The translations under genes and the position numbers were made by a program. Source: TMED23 sp964566055 (GTDB taxonomy: Bacteria > Pseudomonadota > Alphaproteobacteria > Rhodospirillales > UBA2165). From it: a DNA stretch of 64,000 nt. Numbering within the stretch: the stretch's first letter is position 1; the number at the start of each line of letters is the position of its first letter. The DNA lies in assembly GCA_964566055.1 (NCBI GenBank), contig CAZMHI010000006.1:52735-116734 (forward strand), in the 5' to 3' direction. Of the stretch, positions 1 to 8,016 are shown piece by piece. The notes below the pieces were generated by a model, which saw only the letters and a program-made list of their open reading frames with translations, had not been told where the DNA came from and made no database searches.

Positions 1-111
1 ATTTACATCGACACCAAGGACATCAATGCCGCGATTGGCGATAACCGCAGCGGTGGGCAGGCCGACATAGCCCAAACCGATAACCGAAACTTTGTTAAAC
101 TCAACTGTCAC
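1..111 (-). CDS. wecC: UDP-N-acetyl-D-mannosamine dehydrogenase-like protein, N-terminus only
   Basis: Only the first 37 codons are present; the gene runs off the left edge. Reading leftwards from a GTG at 111-109 gives a hydrophobic beta strand followed by G-L-G-Y-V-G-L-P, the NAD-binding Rossmann loop that opens UDP-glucose/GDP-mannose dehydrogenases. The start overlaps the 3' end of wecB by 11 bases, so the two are probably translationally coupled. With wecB just upstream, the likely role is oxidation of UDP-ManNAc to UDP-ManNAcA for a surface polysaccharide. The assignment to WecC rather than another family member rests mainly on this neighbour. Confidence 0.75.
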   Translation of the reverse strand, partial: MTVEFNKVSVIGLGYVGLPTAAVIANRGIDVLGVDVN

Positions 112-1219
112 GCAGCAACTCCGATACAATTCGCTCACTCGCTTTGCCGTCGCCGTAGGGGTTATGCGCCTGCGACATTGTGCGGTAGTGATCTTGGTTA
201 TCCAGCAAAGCTAAGGTTTCTTCTACTATTTTCCCTTCATCCGTGCCAACAAGTTTGACCGTGCCGGCTTCAACCGCTTCCGGCCGTTCGGTGACATCAC
301 GCATTACCAGCACCGGCTTACCGAGCGAGGGCGCTTCTTCCTGAATGCCACCCGAATCGGTGATCACCAGATGTGCCGCCTTCATCAAATAGACAAAGGG
401 CAGATAGTCCAGTGGTTCAATCAGCTGAACATTAGCGAGACTTCCGAGCAGACGATTGACCGGCTCCTGAACGTTGGGATTGAGATGAACCGGATAGATG
501 ATCTGCACATCTTCACGCGCCGCCACTTGGGCGAGAGCCCGGCAAATGCGCTCAAAGCCATCGCCAAAATTCTCGCGGCGGTGACCGGTGACAAGAATTA
601 GTTGTTTGGTTTTATCAAGTTCCGGCACATCTGAGGCGGCCTGATCATTGATGGCGGTATCGCTATCGAGCCGCTCGCAAATTTGCAGCAGAGCATCGAT
701 GACCGTATTGCCGGTAACGATGATGCCGGCCTGCGGGGCACCGCTGGTCAGCAGATTTTGCTCAGCCGATTTTGTCGGCGCGAAATGCAAATCCGTAATC
801 GTATCGGTCAGCCGCCGGTTCATCTCTTCCGGCCAGGGCGCGTAATTATCACCGGTGCGTAAGCCGGCCTCGACATGGCCAACAGAAATTTTTTGATAAA
901 AAGCTGCCAGGGCGGCGACAAAACTCGTCGTCGTGTCACCATGTACCAGAACCCGGTCCGGCTGATATTCATTTAACACCCGCTCCAGCCCTTGGAGGGC
1001 GGTGGTGGTGATATGCATCAAGTCTTGATTTTTAGCCATGATATCGAGATCGAATTCAGGCTTAATATCAAACAGAGTGAGCACTTGATCGAGCATATCG
1101 CGATGCTGCGCAGTGACGCAGACGGCGTGCTCAATGCTGTTTTCAGCTTCGAGCGCCTTTACCACGGGCGCCATTTTAATCGCTTCCGGCCGGGTGCCAA
1201 ATATTGAGAGTATTTTCAC
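101..1219 (-). CDS. wecB: UDP-N-acetylglucosamine 2-epimerase (non-hydrolysing)
   Basis: Cytoplasmic enzyme interconverting UDP-GlcNAc and UDP-ManNAc. The start is taken as the GTG at 1219 (giving K-I-L-S-I-F-G-T-R-P-E); a TTG one codon earlier (1222) is also open. The resulting 372 residues match the usual family length. Visible motifs are G-T-R-P-E-A near the N-terminus, H-G-D-T-T-T with the catalytic Asp at 95, G-H-V-E-A-G-L-R-T, P-E-E-M-N-R, T-G-H-R-R-E-N and D-S-G-G-I-Q-E-E near the C-terminus. It feeds the wecC-like gene that overlaps its 3' end. A purine-rich AGGCAG lies just before the start. The identification is secure. Confidence 0.95.
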   Translation of the reverse strand: MKILSIFGTRPEAIKMAPVVKALEAENSIEHAVCVTAQHRDMLDQVLTLFDIKPEFDLDIMAKNQDLMHITTTALQGLERVLNEYQPDRVLVHGDTTTSFVAALAAFYQKISVGHVEAGLRTGDNYAPWPEEMNRRLTDTITDLHFAPTKSAEQNLLTSGAPQAGIIVTGNTVIDALLQICERLDSDTAINDQAASDVPELDKTKQLILVTGHRRENFGDGFERICRALAQVAAREDVQIIYPVHLNPNVQEPVNRLLGSLANVQLIEPLDYLPFVYLMKAAHLVITDSGGIQEEAPSLGKPVLVMRDVTERPEAVEAGTVKLVGTDEGKIVEETLALLDNQDHYRTMSQAHNPYGDGKASERIVSELLRDS

Positions 1220-1438
1220 CAATTCTGCCTAGTGTAATTCAAGTTTCGAAAGTCTAAATTTTCCAATATATAGAGTGAATAAAGTGCTCCCGTACTAATC
1301 GCAAGGGCGATTCTGTTTGGAAAGTCATTGAATCATAACTATTTTTTCAATTAAGTTCTATTGTTTGAATAATTATAAGCCGCTAAGTTTTATAAGCCCT
1401 GCCTAATTCTGGCTATTTTTGCGGGGTAGGGTATCGGG

Positions 1439-2140
1439 ATGAAAATTCGGTTGATGAAAAAAATATTGCTGATTCTTGGCATGTTGGCCGTCGGGATGGG
1501 TTCCGCCCGCGCTGAAACCGGCTTTCTTGGTCTTGAAGTTCAAGGTTTTGATAAAAAAGTAGCCAAAATCCTGGGCCAGATCGATCAAAACGGCGTCTTG
1601 GTTAAAAATGTCGCCATTGGTGAAGCGGGCGCTATTGCAGGTTTTCGCCGCGGTGATCTGATCATCGAATTTAACCGCCAGAAAATTAGAAATTTCGATG
1701 CCTTGTTGAAGCAAGTCATCAAAACCAAACCAGGGCAGAAAATCCCGGTGACGGTAAAACGCAACGGCCGCACGGTGAAACTGCAATTGCAATCGGGTAG
1801 GCGTCCGGCTTCTTGGAAAGTCGCCAAAGGGGCTTTCGCCAATTATCCTGATATCGGCATCACTGTTTCCAGCATTACTAAGAAAGTGCGGGAACGGTTT
1901 GCCCTTCGCTGGGACTCAATCGGGATTGTCGTCACTTTGGTTGATAGCAAAAGTAAAGTTGTCGCCACTGGGTTAAAACCTGGTGATGTAATCGTACAGG
2001 CTAATCTCAAAGAAATTTGGCAGCCAAAACAGCTGACAAAAATTATTACCGCAGCGAAAAATAGTGGTAAATCGGAAATCTTAATTCTAATCGAAAGCCC
2101 GCACGGTCTCCGCTATTCCCTGCTGCCTCTCAAAAAATAG
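1439..2140 (+). CDS. secreted protein with two PDZ domains, no protease domain
   Basis: A 233-residue protein with an N-terminal signal peptide (K-K-I-L-L-I-L-G-M followed by a cleavage-like A-R-A). Residues about 27-118 form a PDZ domain resembling the C-terminal PDZ of DegP/DegQ proteases (V-A-I-G-E-A-G-A-I-A-G-F-R-R-G-D-L-I). Residues about 130-225 form a second, weaker PDZ-like unit (A-T-G-L-K-P-G-D-V-I-V). There is no trypsin-like catalytic domain, so it is probably a periplasmic adaptor or scaffold rather than an enzyme. A second ATG five codons in (1454) is an equally good start. It is convergent with the DsbA-like gene, ending 15 bases from it. Confidence 0.8.
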   Translation: MKIRLMKKILLILGMLAVGMGSARAETGFLGLEVQGFDKKVAKILGQIDQNGVLVKNVAIGEAGAIAGFRRGDLIIEFNRQKIRNFDALLKQVIKTKPGQKIPVTVKRNGRTVKLQLQSGRRPASWKVAKGAFANYPDIGITVSSITKKVRERFALRWDSIGIVVTLVDSKSKVVATGLKPGDVIVQANLKEIWQPKQLTKIITAAKNSGKSEILILIESPHGLRYSLLPLKK

Positions 2141-2155
2141 TTGTAGTAGTAGCCT

Positions 2156-2950
2156 CTAGCCTTTGCGTGCCTGGGCGACGAGGTTTTTAAAGGTCGCCAT
2201 ATCAGCGGCGCCAGGGTAAATCTGATTACCGATAATAAAGCCCGGTGTGCCGGTGATCCCCAAACGTTGGGCGAGCTCTCGATTGCCGTTAATAATTTGG
2301 CTGATCTTGGTTGAGTGCATATCTTTTTTCAATCGCTTCGTGTCGAGGCCAAACTTTTTCGCCATCCGCATGATCCGGCTTTCTGAAAAGCCGCCGCGTG
2401 CATTAATAAATTCGGCGTGTAACTCGACATATTTTGATTTGTCTTGAAGCCAGGAGGCCAGGGCAGCGCGGGCCGCAAGTTCTGATTGCGGTGATAGAAT
2501 AGGGAACTCTTTGAAGACGTAGCGGATATTTTTATCTTCTTCGAGGAGTTTTTTGACCGTCGGAAAAACCCGTTTGCAGAAACCGCAATTGTAGTCGAAA
2601 AACTCGACAATGGTGACATCGCCTTTGGGATTGCCGCCAATTGGTGAAGTCGGGTCATTATAAATCATCTCCCGATAGGTCACGAGGTTCTTTAAACCCC
2701 GCTCTCGCTCTTGCTGGCGATCCCGAGCCTGCATAGCGCGGATGGACTCGATGATTATTTCCGGATTTTCGCGCAAATAGTCACCGATAATTTTCTCAAT
2801 TTCTTTTTTTTGTGTGGTGTTAAATGGTGTAGTCGAACTTTGCGCTTGTACTTTGGAGGTTAGGCCAATTGAAGCAGCCAGTAAGCAGAAGCCGGTGATG
2901 GTCAAAAATTCTAAAATGCTCTTTTTCATAAATAATGACTCATGTTTCAA
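2156..2950 (-). CDS. DsbA/ScsC-family periplasmic thiol oxidoreductase
   Basis: A 264-residue exported protein. After a signal peptide ending near V-Q-A-Q, residues about 45-90 form a charged helical region (E-N-P-E-I-I-I-E-S-I) like the N-terminal oligomerisation segment of ScsC and Com1-type proteins. A thioredoxin fold then carries the active site C122-G-F-C125 and the cis-proline loop G-T-P-G-F. It probably makes or isomerises disulfides in periplasmic proteins. The ATG at 2950 has an AGGGAGAG ten bases upstream; a second ATG at 2929 would give a shorter signal peptide. No DsbB-like partner is adjacent. Confidence 0.88.
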   Translation of the reverse strand: MKHESLFMKKSILEFLTITGFCLLAASIGLTSKVQAQSSTTPFNTTQKKEIEKIIGDYLRENPEIIIESIRAMQARDRQQERERGLKNLVTYREMIYNDPTSPIGGNPKGDVTIVEFFDYNCGFCKRVFPTVKKLLEEDKNIRYVFKEFPILSPQSELAARAALASWLQDKSKYVELHAEFINARGGFSESRIMRMAKKFGLDTKRLKKDMHSTKISQIINGNRELAQRLGITGTPGFIIGNQIYPGAADMATFKNLVAQARKG

Positions 2951-3032
2951 TTTCTCTCCCTGTTTTCTACAAGAGAGAGTGTGGTCATTGCACGCAAAAT
3001 TGAATCAATTCACGCAAATGTAATAGCAGCAA

Positions 3033-3749
3033 TTATTTAGACAGCACGAAATCAGCGAAAGCGGCGCTGGTTGGAATAGCACTTTTTCGGGTGGCGAAAC
3101 CGGCAAACATAATTCGAACTTGATCAAATTCGTCTTTCGGCCAGAGGCGCTTATAAAGCTGGGCGAGGTCGATATTCTCCGTATGCCACTTATCGGTATT
3201 ATCGATGCCGCCACGAGCAATATATTTTGGCAATTTGGCAGAGTGTTCAATGGTGCCGCGAAGGAGGCCATTGCGATGCCAAATGATTGAAATGGCACGA
3301 TCAAACGGTGGCGTAATTTTACCGAGGTAAACCATCGGCTGGCTGCCCCAACTGCCGCTTTTAGGGTCACCGCCATGAAAACCAATAATCAGACGAATCG
3401 GAAATTCTTCACCTTGGAAAGAGGGCACATTCCACGACCAGCTTAAATATGGAGCTGCCAGCAAGCTGGCTCGCGTGCGTTTGGCGAATAGATATCTATG
3501 AGAGCCCGCAGAAATGTTTAACGCAGGTGAGCCATCAATGCGCTCAATGCTAAGACGGCTCGTCAAAAAAGCTGATTTATCCAATCCGTCGACAAACCAT
3601 TCCTCCGGCAAATTTGTTTTCGTTAAAGCAGAGGAGGGGCCGAATATTTCGAGATAGCCTTCCGGGCTGATGCTCTTGGTGGGAATAGCACAGCTTGAAA
3701 CCAGTAAGATGATTGCTATTCCAAATAGCTTTGGGGAATTAGCTGGCAT
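3033..3749 (-). CDS. DUF3047-like lipoprotein
   Basis: A 238-residue protein with a lipoprotein signal (I-L-L-V-S-S-C, predicted lipidated Cys near residue 20). The rest resembles the DUF3047 family: a jelly-roll-like pattern with L-S-W-S-W-N-V in the middle and a hydrophobic strand followed by a G-G-D segment. The biochemical role of the family is unknown to me. It lies 12 bases downstream of the M48 protease gene on the same strand and is probably cotranscribed with it, so an envelope maintenance role is plausible but unproven. The family call rests on remembered motif patterns. Confidence 0.65.
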   Translation of the reverse strand: MPANSPKLFGIAIILLVSSCAIPTKSISPEGYLEIFGPSSALTKTNLPEEWFVDGLDKSAFLTSRLSIERIDGSPALNISAGSHRYLFAKRTRASLLAAPYLSWSWNVPSFQGEEFPIRLIIGFHGGDPKSGSWGSQPMVYLGKITPPFDRAISIIWHRNGLLRGTIEHSAKLPKYIARGGIDNTDKWHTENIDLAQLYKRLWPKDEFDQVRIMFAGFATRKSAIPTSAAFADFVLSK

Positions 3750-3761
3750 ACCACTCTTGGC

Positions 3762-5141
3762 CTATTTCTTGTTCTTTAAATTTCCCTGAGCTGCCGTAAC
3801 AATATCTTCGGCCCGCAGCCAATCAGGTGAGCCGCGTTTTAACAGTTTTTTTGCCCGCTCAGCGATGCCGATAGCGTCGCGGAAGCGCCCTTGCAAAATT
3901 GCTTCTTCCGCTAATGCCCGCGAGCTTTTGCCCATTTTACCGAGTCGCCCGTAAGCAATACCAAGCTGGCGCCAGACTGAAGGCCGCTCTGCATCCCGAT
4001 CAACAGAATAGAGTAAATTCTCAACGGCTTGCATAAGTAGCCCCCGGTTTTTGACGTCAACGCCGGACATTTCTATTTGAGCGTGGGCCAGCTGGGCTTT
4101 CAATATCGCTGAGTTTGGCAGCAAATCGACAGATTTCTGATAGGATGGCAGTGCCAGTTCAAGCTTGCCGTTCTCAAAATAAATTTGACCTTTAAGCTCA
4201 TGGTAATAGGCATCATTGGGGAATTTGGCGATAAGTGTATCAATTAGGCCGATCGCTTTTTTAAGATTGGGTTGACGGTAATAGGCGATAGATCGGGCGT
4301 ATAGGGCATCCAGCGAATTGTTGCCTTCAGGATAGGCCTGCAGCGTCCGCGCCAAGCCTTGGGTAAAACCGATTAATTTTGCCTTCATGCGGGCGTGACT
4401 CACGCGTGAAGATTCTGGGATCGGTTTATCGGCCAAGCGCGATTGTTCCAGGTGATGGCGTAGCGAATCAATACGGTCCCGAGTTAGTGGGTGTGTGCGC
4501 ACATAGGGGTCTTGGTTGCGGGCGCTTAATAATTCCTGATCCTCCAGCACTTCCATAAATTCAAGCAAACCCTGGGCCGATTGTCCGGTGCGATCCAAAA
4601 ATCGTAAACCAGCGCGATCTGCAGCTGATTCCTGGGTGCGACTAAAACTTAAATATTGTTTTACACCTATTTGGCTGCCCAATTGTATCGCCGCGGCGCC
4701 GGCATCGGGCCGACCTGCGATGATCGCCGCTCCACCCAATAGATAGCCCAGCATCACCGCCGCCGAGACGTCTTTCTGGGCGGTTGCCGCCTTAATAAGA
4801 TGGCCGCCGGATATATGGCCTATTTCGTGAGCCAGCACGCCGATGATTTGGCCGGCATTTTGGCTTTTCATAAGGAGCCCGGTATTGATAAATATTTGCT
4901 GGCCAGCGGCAACGAATGCATTGAGCGTGTTGTCATTTACGATATGAATGCGTATGGATGATGGTTCAAGCCCGGCAGCTTCTAATAGTGGCGTTGCATA
5001 GCTGCGAATGGTATTTTCAATTTCGGCGTCACGGATCATTGAAATGGCTTTGGCATCAGCGCGGGACGGCAAAATGATAGTTACTGAGCCAAGAAATAAG
5101 ATGAGCAAAGAGAAGACGAATAAGTAGATGCGGTATTTCAA
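3762..5141 (-). CDS. M48 family metalloprotease with TPR repeats (BepA/YfgC-like)
   Basis: A 459-residue exported protein. A signal peptide is followed by an M48 peptidase domain with the zinc motif H105-E-I-G-H109 and the third ligand in E171-S-A-A-D. From about residue 250 to the end the protein is helical with tetratricopeptide-like repeats (A-Y-Y-H-E-L-K-G-Q-I-Y-F-E-N-G-K is a clear TPR unit). This arrangement matches BepA (YfgC), a periplasmic protease and chaperone for outer-membrane protein assembly. The start codon region overlaps the longest possible reading of the divergent GGT-like gene. It leads a two-gene unit with the DUF3047 lipoprotein. Confidence 0.9.
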   Translation of the reverse strand: MKYRIYLFVFSLLILFLGSVTIILPSRADAKAISMIRDAEIENTIRSYATPLLEAAGLEPSSIRIHIVNDNTLNAFVAAGQQIFINTGLLMKSQNAGQIIGVLAHEIGHISGGHLIKAATAQKDVSAAVMLGYLLGGAAIIAGRPDAGAAAIQLGSQIGVKQYLSFSRTQESAADRAGLRFLDRTGQSAQGLLEFMEVLEDQELLSARNQDPYVRTHPLTRDRIDSLRHHLEQSRLADKPIPESSRVSHARMKAKLIGFTQGLARTLQAYPEGNNSLDALYARSIAYYRQPNLKKAIGLIDTLIAKFPNDAYYHELKGQIYFENGKLELALPSYQKSVDLLPNSAILKAQLAHAQIEMSGVDVKNRGLLMQAVENLLYSVDRDAERPSVWRQLGIAYGRLGKMGKSSRALAEEAILQGRFRDAIGIAERAKKLLKRGSPDWLRAEDIVTAAQGNLKNKK

Positions 5142-5241
5142 TAGTTTAGCCCCATATCTGCGCTTTTGTATTGATAAAGCATATAGGCAAGGTAGTTCTC
5201 GTAAACCCCGGCGTCAAATCACTGGTGGTTTAACGGCCAAT

Positions 5242-6861
5242 TTGACTCGAAAATTATTGAGTTGTGCTTCGCTTTTAGGGTTAGCCGCCATCCTGACAGC
5301 TTGTGGCGGCCCCAAGGAAAAACTCGGATCTGAAGGGCATGTGCTGGGCTTTATCGGCGGCGTCGCAGCGGATGAACCGCGCGCCGTATTGGAAGGCCAA
5401 AAAATATTATCAGCTGGCGGTCATGCTGCAGATGCGGCGACAGCAGTATATTTTACCTTGGCCGCAACTTTGCCGTCGAAGGCCAGTTTGGGCGGCGGCG
5501 GTGTGTGCATGGTCCATGATCGCAAAACCAAGAAAATTGAGGCGCTGGATTTTTTGAGCCGTATACCGGGCACTATTCCAGCCTCTGCCTCCCGGCCTAG
5601 TGCTGTACCTGGAAATCCGCTTGGCATATTCGCCCTCCACACCCGCTATGGCCGCTTTCAGTGGGCTCAGCTGGTTTCAATCGGTGAAAAATTGGCACGC
5701 TTTGGAACGCAGGCTTCGCGCTCGTTAATTACTGATTTAAAACCGGTTGCGGGAGCCTTGGTTGCTGATCAGGGGGCTCGTAAGGTCTTTCTTCAGGCGA
5801 ATGGTCAGGTTATTGGCGAAGGCAATTTCATGCGGCAAATAGATTTGGCGGGAACCTTGTCTAATCTCCGCGCTAAGGGACCCGCTGATTTTTATCAAGG
5901 TAAATTTGCCCGCCTGCTGGTTGAAGGTGTGCGCCATGCCGGAGGCTCATTATCACTCGAAGATTTGCGCGCCTTTAAACCCCAATGGAAAACACCATTG
6001 GTGAAAAAATTCGGCTTTCATCAGGTTCATTTCATGCCGCCACCTGCTTCCGGTGGCTTGGTTGCGGCACAGATGTTCGGCATGCTGGAAGAAGGCGATC
6101 TATTTGAAGATGCTTCGGCGGCAGAAAAATATCATGTACTGGCTGAAACGGCGTTGCGTTCTTACGGTGACCGTGAGGCGTGGTTGCGGGATAATTTTTC
6201 GATTGCCCATCCGACAGAGACGCTTATTTCAGACCGCCATTTAGAGAATTTAATCAGTAATTACCGGGCCAACCGTCATCTTTCGCCGCGGGCTTTTCAG
6301 CCCCCACCGAAGCAGCGCGCAGAGAATGCCTCGGCGACCAGCTTCGTTGTCGTTGACCGGGAAGGTTCAGCGGTCGCTTGTGCTTTTACCATGAATAATA
6401 ATTTCGGTACTGGCAGGATGGCGCGGGGGACTGGAATCGTATTGGCGGCAGCACCGACAAGTCGCGGGAAGGGGCCAACAGCGCTCGGGCCAGTAATGGT
6501 GCACAACAGGAACTCGGAAACCTTATTTTTCGTCGGTGCGGCGGCGGGTGGAATCGCAGCGCCAACTGCCCTTATGAACGTCTTTGCCCGCTCTGTGCTG
6601 GCAAATGAAAAACTTAATCGGGCGATGACTGCGAGCCGTATTCATCATGGCGGGGCGCCGGATATTACCTTCCATGAGCCGAATTTACCAAAATCGATTA
6701 CCGCCTATCTCCGGGAGCGCGGTCATCAGGTTGCCGCGACGCCGGTTCTTGGATTGGTGAATGCCGTTTCATGCCCTGGCGGATTGCCGCGTGATCCCGG
6801 AAGTTGCACAATAATGTCCGACCCCCGTGGCAGCGGCTTGGCTGCCAGTGCGAGCGAGTAA
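5242..6861 (+). CDS. gamma-glutamyltransferase-family lipoprotein, catalytic Thr apparently replaced
   Basis: The frame is open from 5128, but a TTG at 5242 gives a compact lipoprotein signal (L-L-S-C-A-S-L-L-G-L followed by lipobox L-T-A-C), so I prefer it; there is no strong ribosome binding site at either start. The body has GGT landmarks: a G-G-G-G loop, D-F-L-S-R in place of the usual D-F-R, and F-V-V-V-D-R-E-G followed by M-N-N-N-F-G-T-G. In Escherichia coli GGT the autoprocessing Thr lies seven residues before the Asp of S-V-V-D. Here that position is Ala (A403 counted from 5128), with a Thr one residue later. The GGT S-P-G-G-S loop is also changed. Activity is therefore uncertain. The aminotransferase gene follows after 3 bases. 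Confidence 0.8.
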   Translation: MTRKLLSCASLLGLAAILTACGGPKEKLGSEGHVLGFIGGVAADEPRAVLEGQKILSAGGHAADAATAVYFTLAATLPSKASLGGGGVCMVHDRKTKKIEALDFLSRIPGTIPASASRPSAVPGNPLGIFALHTRYGRFQWAQLVSIGEKLARFGTQASRSLITDLKPVAGALVADQGARKVFLQANGQVIGEGNFMRQIDLAGTLSNLRAKGPADFYQGKFARLLVEGVRHAGGSLSLEDLRAFKPQWKTPLVKKFGFHQVHFMPPPASGGLVAAQMFGMLEEGDLFEDASAAEKYHVLAETALRSYGDREAWLRDNFSIAHPTETLISDRHLENLISNYRANRHLSPRAFQPPPKQRAENASATSFVVVDREGSAVACAFTMNNNFGTGRMARGTGIVLAAAPTSRGKGPTALGPVMVHNRNSETLFFVGAAAGGIAAPTALMNVFARSVLANEKLNRAMTASRIHHGGAPDITFHEPNLPKSITAYLRERGHQVAATPVLGLVNAVSCPGGLPRDPGSCTIMSDPRGSGLAASASE

Positions 6862-6864
6862 AGT

Positions 6865-8016
6865 ATGACGCTGAAAATAGCCGAGCGGGGCGTTATTCCG
6901 CCCTTTATCGTCATGGATGTGATGAGCGCCGCCAATGAGCGGGCTGCCAGCGGCAAAGATGTCTTGCATCTTGAAGTCGGTCAACCCAGCACCTCGGCGC
7001 CTAAAGCCGTGCTTGAGGCGGCTAAGCAAGTTTTGGAGACAGATTTACTCGGCTATACCGATGCCCTTGGGGTGCCGCCACTGCGCGAACGTCTGGCATC
7101 CTATTATCAGGACTATTATGGCATCACCGTGCCGATGGAGCGGATTATTGTTACGACCGGATCATCTGGCGCATTTATGCTTTCATTTTTGGCGTCATTT
7201 GATCATGGAGACAAAGTCGGGCTCGCTACGCCAAGCTATCCGGCTTACAAGAATATCCTCCGCGCCCTCGGTGTTGAAATCATTGATATCCCGGTTGGGC
7301 CTGATACTGCATTCCAGCCGACAGCGGAAATTTTGGCTGATTTGGGTGTTCAGCTTGATGGCTTGATTGTTGCCAGCCCGTCTAACCCAACCGGTAGTAT
7401 GCTGTCAGCCGAGGCGCTCGAAGATAATGTCCAGTGGTGCGATGCTAACAGTGTACGCCTGATATCCGATGAGATTTACCATGGCATCACCTATGGCGGG
7501 AAAGCGAGCACAGCACTTTCTTTCGGTGACAATGCTATCATCGTGAATAGCTTTTCAAAATACTTTTCGATGACCGGCTGGCGTTTGGGCTGGATGATCG
7601 TGCCGGAAAATATGATTAGAGCAGCCGAATGTCTGGCTCAAAATTTGTTCATATCACCGCCGACATTATCCCAATTGGCGACAATTTCAGTCTTTGATTG
7701 TTTTGATGAATTAGATGCCAATGTGGCGCGCTACGCCGAAAACAGGGCATTGCTGCTGGAGGAATTGCCCAAAGCTGGTCTCGATCAATTGGCCCCATCG
7801 GATGGCGCCTTTTACATTTATGCCGATGTGACGCGATTCACCAATGACAGCCAGGCTTTTTGTCAAAAAGTACTTGCTGAAACCGGAGTGGCCATCACGC
7901 CCGGTGTCGATTTTGATACCGAACGCGGCTCACAATTTGTCAGATTTTCGTATGCCGGCGCTACTGCCGATATGGCAGCGGCGGCGGATCGTCTTGGTGA
8001 ATTTCTTAGCGATTAA
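6865..8016 (+). CDS. class I/II pyridoxal-phosphate aminotransferase
   Basis: A 383-residue cytoplasmic fold-type I aminotransferase. Visible features are the N-terminal V-G-Q-P-S substrate loop, S-P-S-N174-P-T-G, D202-E-I-Y205 binding the cofactor ring, the Schiff-base lysine K232 in S-F-S-K-Y-F-S-M-T-G-W-R, and the carboxylate-binding Arg near the C-terminus (F-V-R-F-S-Y-A). This pattern is typical of the aspartate or alanine aminotransferase-like group; the exact amino acid cannot be told. It starts 3 bases after the GGT-like gene, suggesting an operon. Its 3' end overlaps the convergent rne gene by 4 bases. Confidence 0.9.
   Translation: MTLKIAERGVIPPFIVMDVMSAANERAASGKDVLHLEVGQPSTSAPKAVLEAAKQVLETDLLGYTDALGVPPLRERLASYYQDYYGITVPMERIIVTTGSSGAFMLSFLASFDHGDKVGLATPSYPAYKNILRALGVEIIDIPVGPDTAFQPTAEILADLGVQLDGLIVASPSNPTGSMLSAEALEDNVQWCDANSVRLISDEIYHGITYGGKASTALSFGDNAIIVNSFSKYFSMTGWRLGWMIVPENMIRAAECLAQNLFISPPTLSQLATISVFDCFDELDANVARYAENRALLLEELPKAGLDQLAPSDGAFYIYADVTRFTNDSQAFCQKVLAETGVAITPGVDFDTERGSQFVRFSYAGATADMAAAADRLGEFLSD

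Noticed and set aside
1220..1438. Possible small gene or RNA in the gap between wecB and the PDZ protein gene
   Set aside because: The gap is AT-rich, with no ORF with a ribosome site and no stable hairpin that I could see.
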